Virus record (IMG/VR): IMGVR_UViG_3300030333_004111 | Span: 1 to 33,832 of that record | DNA: 33,832 bases | Direction: 5' to 3' (one strand) | DNA from: a virus | In this document: piece after piece, positions 1 to 4,935 of the stretch | Layout: the number at the start of each line of letters is the position of its first letter | Numbering within the stretch: position 1 is the stretch's first letter | Notes under the pieces: model-generated | The model's input: only the letters and a program-made list of their open reading frames with translations | Databases searched by the model: none | Told to the model about the DNA's origin: nothing | Made by a program: the position numbers and the translations under genes

Positions 1-95
1 CTTAGTTCTTTTGCTAATCTATCTACTGTTATACGACTGGGCTTTCTTGTATATTCTTCTACAATATACGATGTTTGCTCTGAGGTATAGTTCAT
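1..95 (-). CDS. Helix-turn-helix-like phage protein, third paralogue (cut by left edge)
   Basis: Only the first 31 residues are inside the window; they begin MNYTSEQTSYIVEEY and continue with a region reading RITVDRLAKEL. The pattern (Y-T near the start, then a helix, then 'R-x-T-V/A-x-x-L-A-x-E') matches the starts of the two complete small proteins at 2329-2667 and 6139-6432, so I read it as a third member of one family. Such proteins in phages look like small DNA-binding helix-turn-helix proteins, but that is inference. The ATG overlaps the stop of the upstream gene by ATGA, which indicates translational coupling. The rest of the gene lies off the window. Confidence 0.6.
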   Translation of the reverse strand, partial: MNYTSEQTSYIVEEYTRKPSRITVDRLAKEL

Positions 96-322
96 TCAAG
101 GCCGCTCCAATGGTTGTTGGATTTAAATTGCCCACTAATTACTTCTAGCTTATCTTGGGCTTCCGCAATAATTTCGATTTGGGACTCTATTGCTGCTAGG
201 ATTTCTGGATGTTCTCCAATCCCAGCGGGGTTTTCTAAATATACGCTTACATTGGCTTTGGCAATAGCAATCTCGCCCTCTAACTTCTTTTGTAAGGCAT
301 CTATTAAGTATAGGTGTTTCAA
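92..322 (-). CDS. Small hypothetical protein, predicted helical
   Basis: This 76-residue acidic protein has no motif I can assign. It is almost entirely alpha-helix-forming: an Ala/Ile/Glu-rich N-terminal helix, a short PAGIGEHP turn near residue 35, then a second long helix with heptad-like Ile/Ala spacing, so a helical hairpin or coiled coil is likely. It lies one base beyond the stop of the 324-647 gene and overlaps the start of the next gene by ATGA, so all three form one leftward operon driven from the promoter at 670-698. Function unknown. Confidence 0.7.
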   Translation of the reverse strand: MKHLYLIDALQKKLEGEIAIAKANVSVYLENPAGIGEHPEILAAIESQIEIIAEAQDKLEVISGQFKSNNHWSGLE

Positions 323-323
323 G

Positions 324-647
324 TTACGCTCCTTCTGGCATTTCAGGTGGTTCGAAAGATATAGTTATCTTTCCGGTGGTAGGGTCTTTCTCGATGCCAA
401 CATAGGTACAGTACTCTAACCATTCCGCTGTTATATTCTCGCTACCTATAATACTAGCATAGAGCTTCATAAGCTCTTGATAACAGTCCTCTACTGACAT
501 GGTTTGCTCTTGCAACATCTGTTGCCCTAGCTCCACTTTTCTCATAGCATCGTATAGTTCTTGTAGAGTGTTTTGCATTGTAGAAAGTTCTTTTTCTACT
601 TCTACTTGCTTTCTTCTGCGATCAGGAAACTGAATTACATTTGACAT
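324..647 (-). CDS. Hypothetical protein with coiled-coil N-terminal half
   Basis: I start this 107-residue protein at the ATG preceded by a strong AAGGAG Shine-Dalgarno, giving MSNVIQFPDRRRKQ; a longer in-frame extension upstream would run through the promoter's -10 region and is rejected. After a basic N-terminus (RRRKQ) comes a Glu/Gln/Leu-rich stretch of about 60 residues that should form a coiled coil, then a mixed C-terminal segment ending in a Pro-rich acidic tail. No enzymatic motif is visible. It is the first gene of a three-gene leftward operon with a consensus sigma70 promoter 20 bp upstream. Function unknown. Confidence 0.75.
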   Translation of the reverse strand: MSNVIQFPDRRRKQVEVEKELSTMQNTLQELYDAMRKVELGQQMLQEQTMSVEDCYQELMKLYASIIGSENITAEWLEYCTYVGIEKDPTTGKITISFEPPEMPEGA

Positions 648-669
648 AGTTTTCTCCTTAATACTGTAT

Positions 670-698
670 ATTATACAAGACATAGCAAAAAATGTCAA
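670..698 (-). promoter_or_regulatory. Sigma70 promoter for the 647-1 operon
   Basis: On the minus strand: TTGACA (698-693), 17 bp spacer, TATAAT (675-670), a perfect consensus match. It lies between the terminator of the large RNA and the start of the 324-647 gene. Confidence 0.9.
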
Positions 699-718
699 GA
701 AAAATTTTCTGAAGGTAT

Positions 719-754
719 AAAAAAATCCCCTAAGGCCGAAGCCCTAGGGGATTT
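719..754 (-). terminator. Intrinsic terminator of the large structured RNA
   Basis: On the minus strand the sequence folds into a GC-rich stem of about 14 bp capped by a UUCG tetraloop (loop at 740-737) and is followed by seven U residues. This is a textbook rho-independent terminator for leftward transcription, ending the transcript that starts near 1278. Confidence 0.93.
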
Positions 755-1278
755 GCATTAGACAGAGTACTCCTTGATGGGTCTTATCTCACGATAAGCA
801 AGTCGGATTCCCAATTTTAAGCTGTGGCTCCAGGTTATCTGGATTTGGCTTTTTAAAATCTCAACAACTCCGTCGGTATACTATTACTTCTTTTTGGGTT
901 AGCCGTCGGCGAATAGTATACTGTCTAATTACTCCTTTTAACATTAAGTGAGCAAGCACCTCCTTCTTTATCCCTTGCTCGATGAGAGACTCACAAGACT
1001 AGTCTGGACCTCTCCCCTGCTCAGTAACGTGGGGTAATGGTACTGAGTGTAAGTTTGCCGTTCCTAGGAATTGATACCAATTTAACGAACGGGAGTATTT
1101 AACGATGATACTCAAACGATTCCAACACTTTTTTAGAGTACAACTCTTGGAACAAGAACCCTAACTCCCCTCATTTTCAGGTTAGAGGTGAGGGAATCAC
1201 CCGAGATCCGCTATAGCAGCATCTCCTTAACTAGGGCACTTGAACGCGTATTCTCTATGCTCTAGCCCCGATTTCTTA
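719..1278 (-). ncRNA. Large (~560 nt) highly structured non-coding RNA of unknown class
   Basis: The segment has a consensus promoter (1314-1285), a strong terminator (754-719) and no credible reading frame, but many helices. Seen directly (plus coordinates of the two strands): 876-885 with 912-921 (10 bp); 923-929 with 757-763 (7 bp, long-range, closing a 3' domain); 814-820 with 853-859 (7 bp); 783-788 with 793-798, a 6 bp hairpin closed by a GUGA (GNRA) tetraloop; 950-956 with 974-980 (7 bp); 1020-1026 with 1041-1047 (7 bp); 1120-1125 with 1147-1152 enclosing a small hairpin; 1203-1207 with 1221-1225. Its size, density of structure, phage setting and closeness to a tRNA gene resemble the ornate large RNA classes GOLLD and ROOL, known from phages and often beside tRNA genes. 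Membership is inference; I recognise no diagnostic sequence. It is not RNase P RNA. Confidence 0.8.
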
Positions 1279-1284
1279 ACATAT

Positions 1285-1314
1285 ATTATACTTGATTTAA
1301 GCATTAAAAGTCAA
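1285..1314 (-). promoter_or_regulatory. Sigma70 promoter of the large structured RNA
   Basis: On the minus strand: TTGACT (1314-1309), 18 bp spacer, TATAAT (1290-1285). Transcription should start near 1278. It sits 37 bp downstream of the tRNA-Trp gene, so the large RNA is a transcription unit separate from the tRNA operon. Confidence 0.85.
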
Positions 1315-1350
1315 GAATTATTTTTTGTAATGCCTAAAAAATTTAACTTT

Positions 1351-1425
1351 TGGCAGGGCACCACGGATTCGAACCGCGACCGCAAGGATTTGGAGTCCTG
1401 CATCATACCATTAGAACAATGCCCT
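1351..1425 (-). tRNA. tRNA-Trp (anticodon CCA)
   Basis: Read on the minus strand the sequence folds as a complete 72-nt tRNA plus encoded CCA. The acceptor stem pairs AGGGCAT with GTGCCCT (one U-G pair), the discriminator is G, the T loop is TTCGAAT, and the anticodon loop is CTCCAAA, giving anticodon CCA for UGG (Trp). CCA is encoded at 1353-1351. It starts 11 bp after the stop codon of the small basic gene 1436-1585 and is probably processed from the same transcript as the tmRNA. Confidence 0.95.
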
Positions 1426-1435
1426 AGAACCTCTA

Positions 1436-1585
1436 CTACCTTCCCTGTCCTTTATACTTTTTATAGTTAGCTTTCTTACTCTTATTCATAGAAGAAAACT
1501 TAACCCTAGCAGGCTTCCCGCTACTACTGGACTTCTTAGGGGCTTTTGGTTCCCAAGCTCTTCCTAGTGTCACTCTTTTAGCCAT
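1436..1585 (-). CDS. Small very basic protein (49 aa)
   Basis: This 49-residue frame begins MAKRVTLGRAWEPK and is rich in Lys, Arg and Ser, ending NYKKYKGQGR. Its start is supported by GGAGG nine bases upstream and by an 8 bp overlap with the end of the 1578-1778 gene, so translation is likely coupled. The product is about one third Lys/Arg with no hydrophobic core, which suggests nucleic-acid binding. It recalls the basic proteins of the right arm (11570-12419) in composition though not in sequence. Its stop codon lies 11 bp before the mature tRNA-Trp. Function unknown. Confidence 0.65.
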   Translation of the reverse strand: MAKRVTLGRAWEPKAPKKSSSSGKPARVKFSSMNKSKKANYKKYKGQGR

Positions 1586-1778
1586 TCTTCATAACCTCCA
1601 TACATAGATAAAAAGTGCGTTCGTATAGACCACTATTTCCTTGAGATTCATGGAAAGCGTACTTTTGGCACTCTTTTTGCATATCAATCTCAATAGGCTC
1701 TTCTCCTATATTACCGCTTAATGGTATAAATAGGCAAAATACTACTAAAGGTATTCCAACAATTACTTTCATTTTCAT
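1578..1778 (-). CDS. Small exported or membrane-anchored protein
   Basis: I choose the internal ATG at 1778 (MKMKVIVGIPLVVFCL...) because an AAGGGA ribosome-binding site lies just upstream and because the longer frame would run into the tmRNA region. The 66-residue product starts with two Lys and a hydrophobic stretch of about 17 residues, a signal peptide or anchor, followed by a short hydrophilic domain with two Cys (in QKECQK and YLCMEV) that could form a disulfide outside the cytoplasm. It lies between the tmRNA and the basic gene 1436-1585. No family recognised. Confidence 0.6.
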   Translation of the reverse strand: MKMKVIVGIPLVVFCLFIPLSGNIGEEPIEIDMQKECQKYAFHESQGNSGLYERTFYLCMEVMKNG

Positions 1779-1894
1779 ACTCTTCCCTTGTAAGGTGGGG
1801 CTGCGGCTGGGCACCAGTTTTACCGCGATCTTTACTGCCTTATCCCACTATCTAACTAGGAGCTACCTAGCAATATTGAGTCCCTGGCTTCCCC

Positions 1895-2312
1895 GTAAAC
1901 TTTATTTAAGTGCTGTCCCCAAGCCATAAGGATGAAGGGTTGCTTTTAGGAGGCTTGTATTTATCCCCCAGCACTTAAATAAGGTGGCTCTCCTTTGGAT
2001 AACAAGGCGAGAGCCTCTCCCCGCTAGCTTATGCAGCTAGTTGATAAACGTCGTCGTTTGCGTTTATATTTAGGTTTTGCACTGTAACGGGTGCTCCCGA
2101 TTCTCCACTAACCTCTGATCCCTTGTCGAAACCTGACTCCCCCATCAGAAACATACTAGCTGGGACTTAGAGTTCTTTGTCATGCCCATGAACCTCGGCT
2201 TCTCCATTCTAAGATGAATCCGCGACACTATGTCTAACGTGCAGCTGACCTTGGTTACTAGTATGCTTTTGGTGGAGGAGGGGGGAATCGAACCCCCGTC
2301 CACTGAACCGTA
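1895..2312 (-). ncRNA. ssrA: Circularly permuted two-piece tmRNA (transfer-messenger RNA)
   Basis: tmRNA rescues stalled ribosomes: its tRNA-like part enters an empty A site and its message part adds a degradation tag. Order on the minus strand is permuted. First the acceptor piece: strand 2305-2309 for helix 2, T arm with TTCGATT loop (2297-2281), 3' acceptor strand CTCCTCC (2280-2274), discriminator A and encoded CCA (2272-2270). Next an intervening segment (2269-2144). Then the coding piece: 5' acceptor strand GGGGGAG (2143-2137), which pairs fully with CTCCTCC, the tmRNA-typical TTTCGAC, a small pseudoknot-like element, and the tag frame at 2061-2029. After the tag come hairpins including GGCTCTC/GAGAGCC and a 14 bp helix (1902-1915 with 1969-1982). 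The order is that of alphaproteobacterial ssrA, giving two RNAs after the loop is removed. Outer ends are approximate; the coding piece may reach about 1810. Confidence 0.9.
2029..2061 (-). other. tmRNA proteolysis-tag reading frame, ANDDVYQLAA
   Basis: From the resume codon GCA the frame reads ANDDVYQLAA followed by TAA. It has the usual tag layout: an Ala-Asn-Asp start (SspB/ClpA-type contact region) and a hydrophobic Leu-Ala-Ala end, the ClpXP signal. With the Ala carried on the tRNA part, the tag added to stalled proteins would be 11 residues. Confidence 0.92.
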
Positions 2313-2328
2313 CTTTAGCTTCATCGAA

Positions 2329-2667
2329 TTAGCTGAGTACAGTTACTCCCAACACTTTCTCTTTAAGGATGAGAAGGTCAATCTTTGAAGCTTTAGCAAG
2401 CGTAGGCATTTCAGTACCTAGTGCAGCTTCGATTTGATTAACAATGTCAGCCTTGCGAATGATGGGGGCACCTGTCTTAGTCATACGTGCCTGTGCTTTG
2501 TAGATGCCCATGCTGGACAACTTAGCAATTACGCTTCTTACTGGCTTGTCAAACTCTTCTGCCAGCTCTTCCGCAGTAGCGCGAGTTGGGTTTGCAGAGT
2601 AAACTTGCTCCATTCGCTCTACCATGTCGTCGGTGTAGTTCTTTGCTACGTCAACGTCTTTAGTCAT
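2329..2667 (-). CDS. Helix-turn-helix-like phage protein, paralogue
   Basis: The start chosen (MTKDVDVAKNYTDDMVERM) has a CGGGAGA Shine-Dalgarno seven bases upstream, giving 112 residues; another ATG at 2706 lies right at the promoter's expected start point and would add 13 residues as a leaderless product. The central part (AEELAEEFDKPVRSVIAKLSSMG) looks like a helix-turn-helix, and the C-terminal half has Lys-rich segments ending KIDLLILKEKVLGV. The protein at 6139-6432 shares the same plan (YT-x-MV, RSVI-x-K-x-x-S-x-G, then a helical tail), so the two are paralogues, likely DNA-binding regulators. The gene is directly upstream of the tmRNA acceptor piece, whose helix 2 begins about 20 bp after its stop, and the two are probably co-transcribed. 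Confidence 0.75.
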   Translation of the reverse strand: MTKDVDVAKNYTDDMVERMEQVYSANPTRATAEELAEEFDKPVRSVIAKLSSMGIYKAQARMTKTGAPIIRKADIVNQIEAALGTEMPTLAKASKIDLLILKEKVLGVTVLS

Positions 2668-2712
2668 AAAAAATCTCCCGAAAAATAAGTTGTTTATCCA
2701 ATTCATATGTAT

Positions 2713-2741
2713 ATTATAGTGGTTTCAGTTTGTAATGTCAA
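2713..2741 (-). promoter_or_regulatory. Sigma70 promoter for the HTH paralogue, tmRNA and tRNA operon
   Basis: On the minus strand: TTGACA (2741-2736), 17 bp, TATAAT (2718-2713), a perfect match. The -35 box overlaps the last codons (Leu-Asp-Ile) of the 2725-3168 gene. No terminator is evident before tRNA-Trp, so this promoter may drive 2667 to 1351. Confidence 0.9.
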
Positions 2742-3168
2742 GAACTTTTTTTGGTCTTGCTGCAATCGCTTCAATTCGATCGCTCCCATAATACAGGTAA
2801 TGATTCAAGAAAGCACATTCATAGCCTCGTGCTTCACATTCCCATGGGGAAAACCAATATTCGCCCAACCACTTTGATCCTTTCCAAAAATTTCCATCTT
2901 CTGACAGGTCAAGATCATCTAATTCGTATTGCTTTACATGAACCATTTCATGCGCTGTGATACATATTATATCACTTTCTGTCGCAGTACGCAAGAACTT
3001 TTTATCAAATTCAATAACATATGAACCTATACATTCCTGCCCTACTTCAGCTTGATGCCCTCCACCGAGTTTTCCTACTGCTATCTCCACATCTACGTCT
3101 AGGTCAAAATAACCTGCGACTAGCTGTATCACATCCTCGATTAAATTTAGGCGTTTCTTCATTTTCAT
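2725..3168 (-). CDS. Putative zinc metallopeptidase (HExxH)
   Basis: The 147-residue protein contains HEMVH at residues 73-77 inside a hydrophobic helix (IICITAHEMVHVKQY), the zinc-binding and catalytic motif of gluzincin and SprT-like metallopeptidases. A candidate third ligand is one of the Glu residues in PWECEARGYE (residues 108-117). Small HExxH proteins are common in phage early regions and could act on host proteins; the substrate is unknown. It has its own consensus promoter, and the ATG lies only about 7 bases after the -10 box, so the message would be leaderless or nearly so; ATG codon 3 is an alternative start. The 3' end overlaps the next promoter. Confidence 0.75.
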   Translation of the reverse strand: MKMKKRLNLIEDVIQLVAGYFDLDVDVEIAVGKLGGGHQAEVGQECIGSYVIEFDKKFLRTATESDIICITAHEMVHVKQYELDDLDLSEDGNFWKGSKWLGEYWFSPWECEARGYECAFLNHYLYYGSDRIEAIAARPKKVLDITN

Positions 3169-3175
3169 AATGTAT

Positions 3176-3204
3176 ATTATACTTGATTATGCAAATGATG
3201 TCAA
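3176..3204 (-). promoter_or_regulatory. Sigma70 promoter for the metallopeptidase gene
   Basis: On the minus strand: TTGACA (3204-3199), 17 bp, TATAAT (3181-3176). The ATG at 3168 falls at the predicted start point. The -35 box overlaps the stop codon of the 3201-3359 gene. Confidence 0.88.
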
Positions 3205-3359
3205 GAGGTTTTTGCCTGCTTTAGTCTATCAATTAGCCATGCAATATCTTCCGCAGGCTCTTCCATAACCATAATAGCCGCAATAGCTTGTGCAGATGAC
3301 ATCCCATCTTGCATCATGCCTCCGTGCATTATTAGTAACTCGAATTGATTTTCTGTCAT
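3201..3359 (-). CDS. Small hypothetical acidic protein (52 aa)
   Basis: The ATG at 3359 (MTENQFELLIMHGGMMQDG...) is preceded by CGGGAGA and lies behind a perfect promoter; the longer upstream extension would run through that promoter and is rejected. The product has an N-terminal amphipathic helix, a Met/Gly/Ala-rich middle (MSSAQAIAAIMVMEEPAED) and a C-terminal helix ending in KQAKTS. The MSSAQAIAAI stretch resembles a short helix-loop-helix found in small phage proteins but gives no function. Confidence 0.65.
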   Translation of the reverse strand: MTENQFELLIMHGGMMQDGMSSAQAIAAIMVMEEPAEDIAWLIDRLKQAKTS

Positions 3360-3383
3360 GCTATTCTCCCGATTTATGTACAT

Positions 3384-3412
3384 ATTATATTCGCTCCGGC
3401 ATTTAATGTCAA
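3384..3412 (-). promoter_or_regulatory. Sigma70 promoter for the 3201-3359 gene
   Basis: On the minus strand: TTGACA (3412-3407), 17 bp, TATAAT (3389-3384). Perfect consensus. Confidence 0.9.
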
Positions 3413-3578
3413 GAAGTTTTTTCGTTAAGGTCAACGCACCCCAATTCCGGGGGGCCGCGTGCGGGGTTTGCAAGTCAAGTTTTATTTTCACGAATTGTCT
3501 AAAATTTTCTAAGATTTACGCACCCGTACCAAGACCTGCACGGGTTTGAATTAATTTGGCCAATCGTGCAAATAAAGC

Positions 3579-3607
3579 TTGACATGCGCACCCGTTGCGC
3601 GTATAAT
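3579..3607 (+). promoter_or_regulatory. Array promoter 1 (rightward sigma70)
   Basis: TTGACA (3579-3584), 17 bp, TATAAT (3602-3607), perfect consensus. The spacer contains GCGCA...TGCGC, an inverted repeat that could be an operator. Confidence 0.85.
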
Positions 3608-3660
3608 GGCGCGGGGAGACTTGTGGTTTGATTTAATTTGGCCAATGGTGAAAATAACAC

Positions 3661-3689
3661 TTGACATTGCATCGCTTTGGCACTATAAT
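3661..3689 (+). promoter_or_regulatory. Array promoter 2 (rightward sigma70)
   Basis: TTGACA (3661-3666), 17 bp, TATAAT (3684-3689), perfect consensus; 82 bp after promoter 1. Confidence 0.85.
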
Positions 3690-3785
3690 CGGCGCGGGGC
3701 ACTTTACTTTGATTTAGCACTTGCACTTTGGCGCCAGGAGACTTGCGCCTTTTGATTTAATTTACTGCACACCCGCAAAAAAGAC

Positions 3786-3814
3786 TTGACTTTCTTAGCA
3801 CTTGCACTTAAAAT
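3786..3814 (+). promoter_or_regulatory. Array promoter 3 (rightward sigma70)
   Basis: TTGACT (3786-3791), 17 bp, TAAAAT (3809-3814), one mismatch in each box; 125 bp after promoter 2, with the defective unit between them. Confidence 0.75.
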
Positions 3815-3854
3815 GGCGCAGGGGGCATTTAGGGTAGATACTTCACTTTGCCAC

Positions 3855-3906
3855 TGGCGCCCGCGCGCCAAAATTTTCAAGCGACGCGCTTTTGGGTGGG
3901 TTTTTT
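3855..3906 (+). terminator. Possible terminator of the array transcripts
   Basis: Two hairpins follow the array: TGGCGC-CCGC-GCGCCA (3855-3870) followed by AAATTTT, and AAGCG-ACG-CGCTT followed by a GT-rich stretch and six T (3901-3906). Neither is an ideal intrinsic terminator. If active, array RNAs would be roughly 50-280 nt; if not, they run antisense into the leftward operon. Confidence 0.35.
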
Positions 3907-3914
3907 CCGGAGAG

Positions 3915-3930
3915 TGTTTCACGTGGAACG
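3915..3930. other. parS: parS-like centromere site
   Basis: TGTTTCACGTGGAACG matches the chromosomal parS consensus (TGTTTCACGTGAAACA and its GTTCCACGTGGAAC variants). The 14 bp core GTTTCACGTGGAAC is a near-perfect palindrome around CACGTG. ParB proteins bind such sites and spread. No parA or parB gene is visible here, so a partner would be elsewhere in the phage genome or be the host ParB. Confidence 0.75.
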
Positions 3931-3937
3931 CGGCCCA

Positions 3938-4105
3938 TTATGAGCCGCTCAAAATTTCGTATCGCTTGCCGTTTGGAGCAACCAAAATATCGCCGGTCCG
4001 AAATTCAAAGCCGGCTTGTCTAGCGCGAGCCGTAGCCGCATCGCCAGAGCCAGCCTCTACAACAAAGCGCTCGCCTGATTTTGTGATAATTGTGTATTCG
4101 TTCAT
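3938..4105 (-). CDS. Small hypothetical beta-rich protein (55 aa)
   Basis: The start MNEYTIITKSGERF follows an AGAGG site and a consensus promoter; longer frames would cross the promoter. The product alternates short beta strands and turns (YTIITKSGERFVVEA, FRTGDILVAPNGKRYEIL), with an Ala/Arg-rich helix in the middle (GDAATARARQAG). The fold could be a small nucleic-acid-binding or SH3-like barrel, but nothing in it is diagnostic. It is monocistronic, and its stop codon lies 8 bp from the parS-like site, so it could be linked to that locus. Base composition is richer in GCGC words than the genes to its left. Confidence 0.65.
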   Translation of the reverse strand: MNEYTIITKSGERFVVEAGSGDAATARARQAGFEFRTGDILVAPNGKRYEILSGS

Positions 4106-4132
4106 TTTTATAACCTCTGATTTAATAAAGCC

Positions 4133-4162
4133 ATTATAAGCCGCGCGCGGGCAAATTGTCAA
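4133..4162 (-). promoter_or_regulatory. Sigma70 promoter for the 3938-4105 gene
   Basis: On the minus strand: TTGACA (4162-4157), 18 bp spacer containing GCGCGC, TATAAT (4138-4133). Confidence 0.85.
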
Positions 4163-4201
4163 GCATTTATTTTACCTATTTTTGGCGCCGCCAAACGAGA
4201 A

Positions 4202-4849
4202 TTATTCTCGTTTGGATTCGAGGCGGTCGCAGAGCCTACGGATTAGCTCAAGCCGTCCCACGCCTTTTTGGTTGTAGTCGATAACGTCCCAACCGCCGCG
4301 AGAAATTACGCGCTCTTTAAGCAGAGTCATTTCGTCATAGTATGAAAGCGCGCGCTCGTCATTTGGCGATAGCTTCCAATATTTTAGAGGCGAAATTCTG
4401 CGCTCCTCAATTCGTCGCGCTTGCTCATCTTCAGAAATCGAGAGCCAGAATTTAATAAACCGAGTGCCGAATCTAACAGTCTGGTTTATCTCCCATGATT
4501 CAACGTCTCGCATAAAATTGCGATATTGCAAATCAGAGCACCAGCCGTTGATTTTCTGAACCAATGCGCGAGAATACCAAGAGCGATCATAGAACACGAT
4601 TCCGCTGTCTGGCATTTTCTTCGTCCAGTAACCAAGCCAATTTTCCATGGTGGATTTGCTAGGCTTAGTCGATAGAACAACCGAGAAAAGCCGAGGCGGT
4701 AGGTATTGAGTTAATGCGCGAATAGTGCCAGATTTTCCAGCCGTGTCGCGCCCCTCTAAAACAACCGCGACAGGCTCGGTTAGAGCCTCCGCGATTTCGT
4801 TTAGTCGCGCTTGCTCGCGCTCCATTTCGTTTAGTTTAAGATCAGCCAT
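4202..4849 (-). CDS. ppk2: PPK2-family polyphosphate kinase
   Basis: PPK2 enzymes move phosphate between polyphosphate and nucleotides, usually making NTP from NDP (or NDP from NMP) at the expense of polyphosphate. With the GGAGG-supported start at 4849 the protein has 215 residues. The whole family core is present: Walker A loop EGRDTAGKSGT (residues 32-42), Walker B and lid-base motif YDRSWYSRA (87-95), FIKFWLSIS (131-139), the Arg-rich lid RRIEERR (145-151) and PLKYWKLSP (154-162). It is somewhat shorter than typical bacterial PPK2 (230-300), losing mainly terminal parts. It is the last gene of a leftward operon and overlaps a tiny membrane-protein gene. Donor direction and nucleotide preference cannot be read from sequence. 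In a phage it may supply NTPs or dNDPs from host polyphosphate, matching the phosphate transporter at 7391-8329. Confidence 0.88.
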   Translation of the reverse strand: MADLKLNEMEREQARLNEIAEALTEPVAVVLEGRDTAGKSGTIRALTQYLPPRLFSVVLSTKPSKSTMENWLGYWTKKMPDSGIVFYDRSWYSRALVQKINGWCSDLQYRNFMRDVESWEINQTVRFGTRFIKFWLSISEDEQARRIEERRISPLKYWKLSPNDERALSYYDEMTLLKERVISRGGWDVIDYNQKGVGRLELIRRLCDRLESKRE

Positions 4850-4935
4850 ATAATGCCTCCGATTACAATTAGATCCGCGCAAATGGAATAAACCATATAA
4901 ACGCGGAATAAGATTTTAGCTAGTTTTTTTGACAT
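4831..4935 (-). CDS. Tiny single-pass membrane protein (34 aa)
   Basis: A 34-residue frame begins MSKKLAKILFRVYMVYS and ends in a hydrophobic run (LIVIGGIIWLIL). The basic N-terminus followed by about 20 apolar residues gives one transmembrane helix with its N-terminus inside. A GAGGAA site lies 8 bases upstream. It fills the gap between the 4916-5488 gene (overlapping its end by 20 bp) and ppk2 (overlapping its start by 19 bp), which fits the tight packing of this operon. It is small enough to be chance, so moderate confidence. Confidence 0.5.
   Translation of the reverse strand: MSKKLAKILFRVYMVYSICADLIVIGGIIWLILN

Larger units (their letters stand above)
3545..3836 (+). repeat. Tandem promoter-bearing repeat array (four units, ~82 bp period)
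   Basis: Units begin with TTTGATTTAATTT (or TTTGAATTAATTT) at 3545, 3627, 3708 and 3751. The first two (82 and 81 bp) continue with TTTGGCCAAT, a consensus promoter and a GGCGCGGGG segment. The third is shortened to 43 bp and has lost its -10 box. The fourth is complete and ends GGCGCAGGGGGC. TTAGCACTTGCACTT is repeated exactly in units 3 and 4. All promoters point right, although the genes on both sides run left. The stretch 3413-3937 holds no credible gene. Confidence 0.8.

Noticed and set aside
1141-1200. H-type pseudoknot in the large RNA
   Set aside because: TTCCCTCA/TGAGGGGA and CTCTAAC/GTTAGGG both pair well, but loops of 1 and 0 nt cannot span both helices, so they are alternatives rather than a pseudoknot.
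719-1278. RNase P RNA
   Set aside because: Length is too great and the conserved CR-I (GAGGAAAGUC) and CR-V (ACAGAA) cores are missing on either strand.
1240-1470. Open frame over the tRNA-Trp gene (+)
   Set aside because: It covers the tRNA and the promoter of the large RNA on the opposite strand, with no ribosome-binding site.
2270-2340. Ordinary tRNA or one-piece tmRNA ending at CCA 2270
   Set aside because: No matching 5' acceptor strand lies upstream; the partner (2143-2137) is downstream, which fits only the permuted order.
3545-3836. CRISPR array
   Set aside because: Repeats are imperfect, uneven and contain promoters; there are no uniform repeats separated by unique spacers, and no cas gene is present.
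3499-4139. Open frames at 3499-3726 (-), 3704-3922 (-) and 3786-4139 (+)
   Set aside because: They run across the promoter repeats and the parS-like site, have no ribosome-binding site, and the plus frame is antisense to the better-supported 3938-4105 gene.
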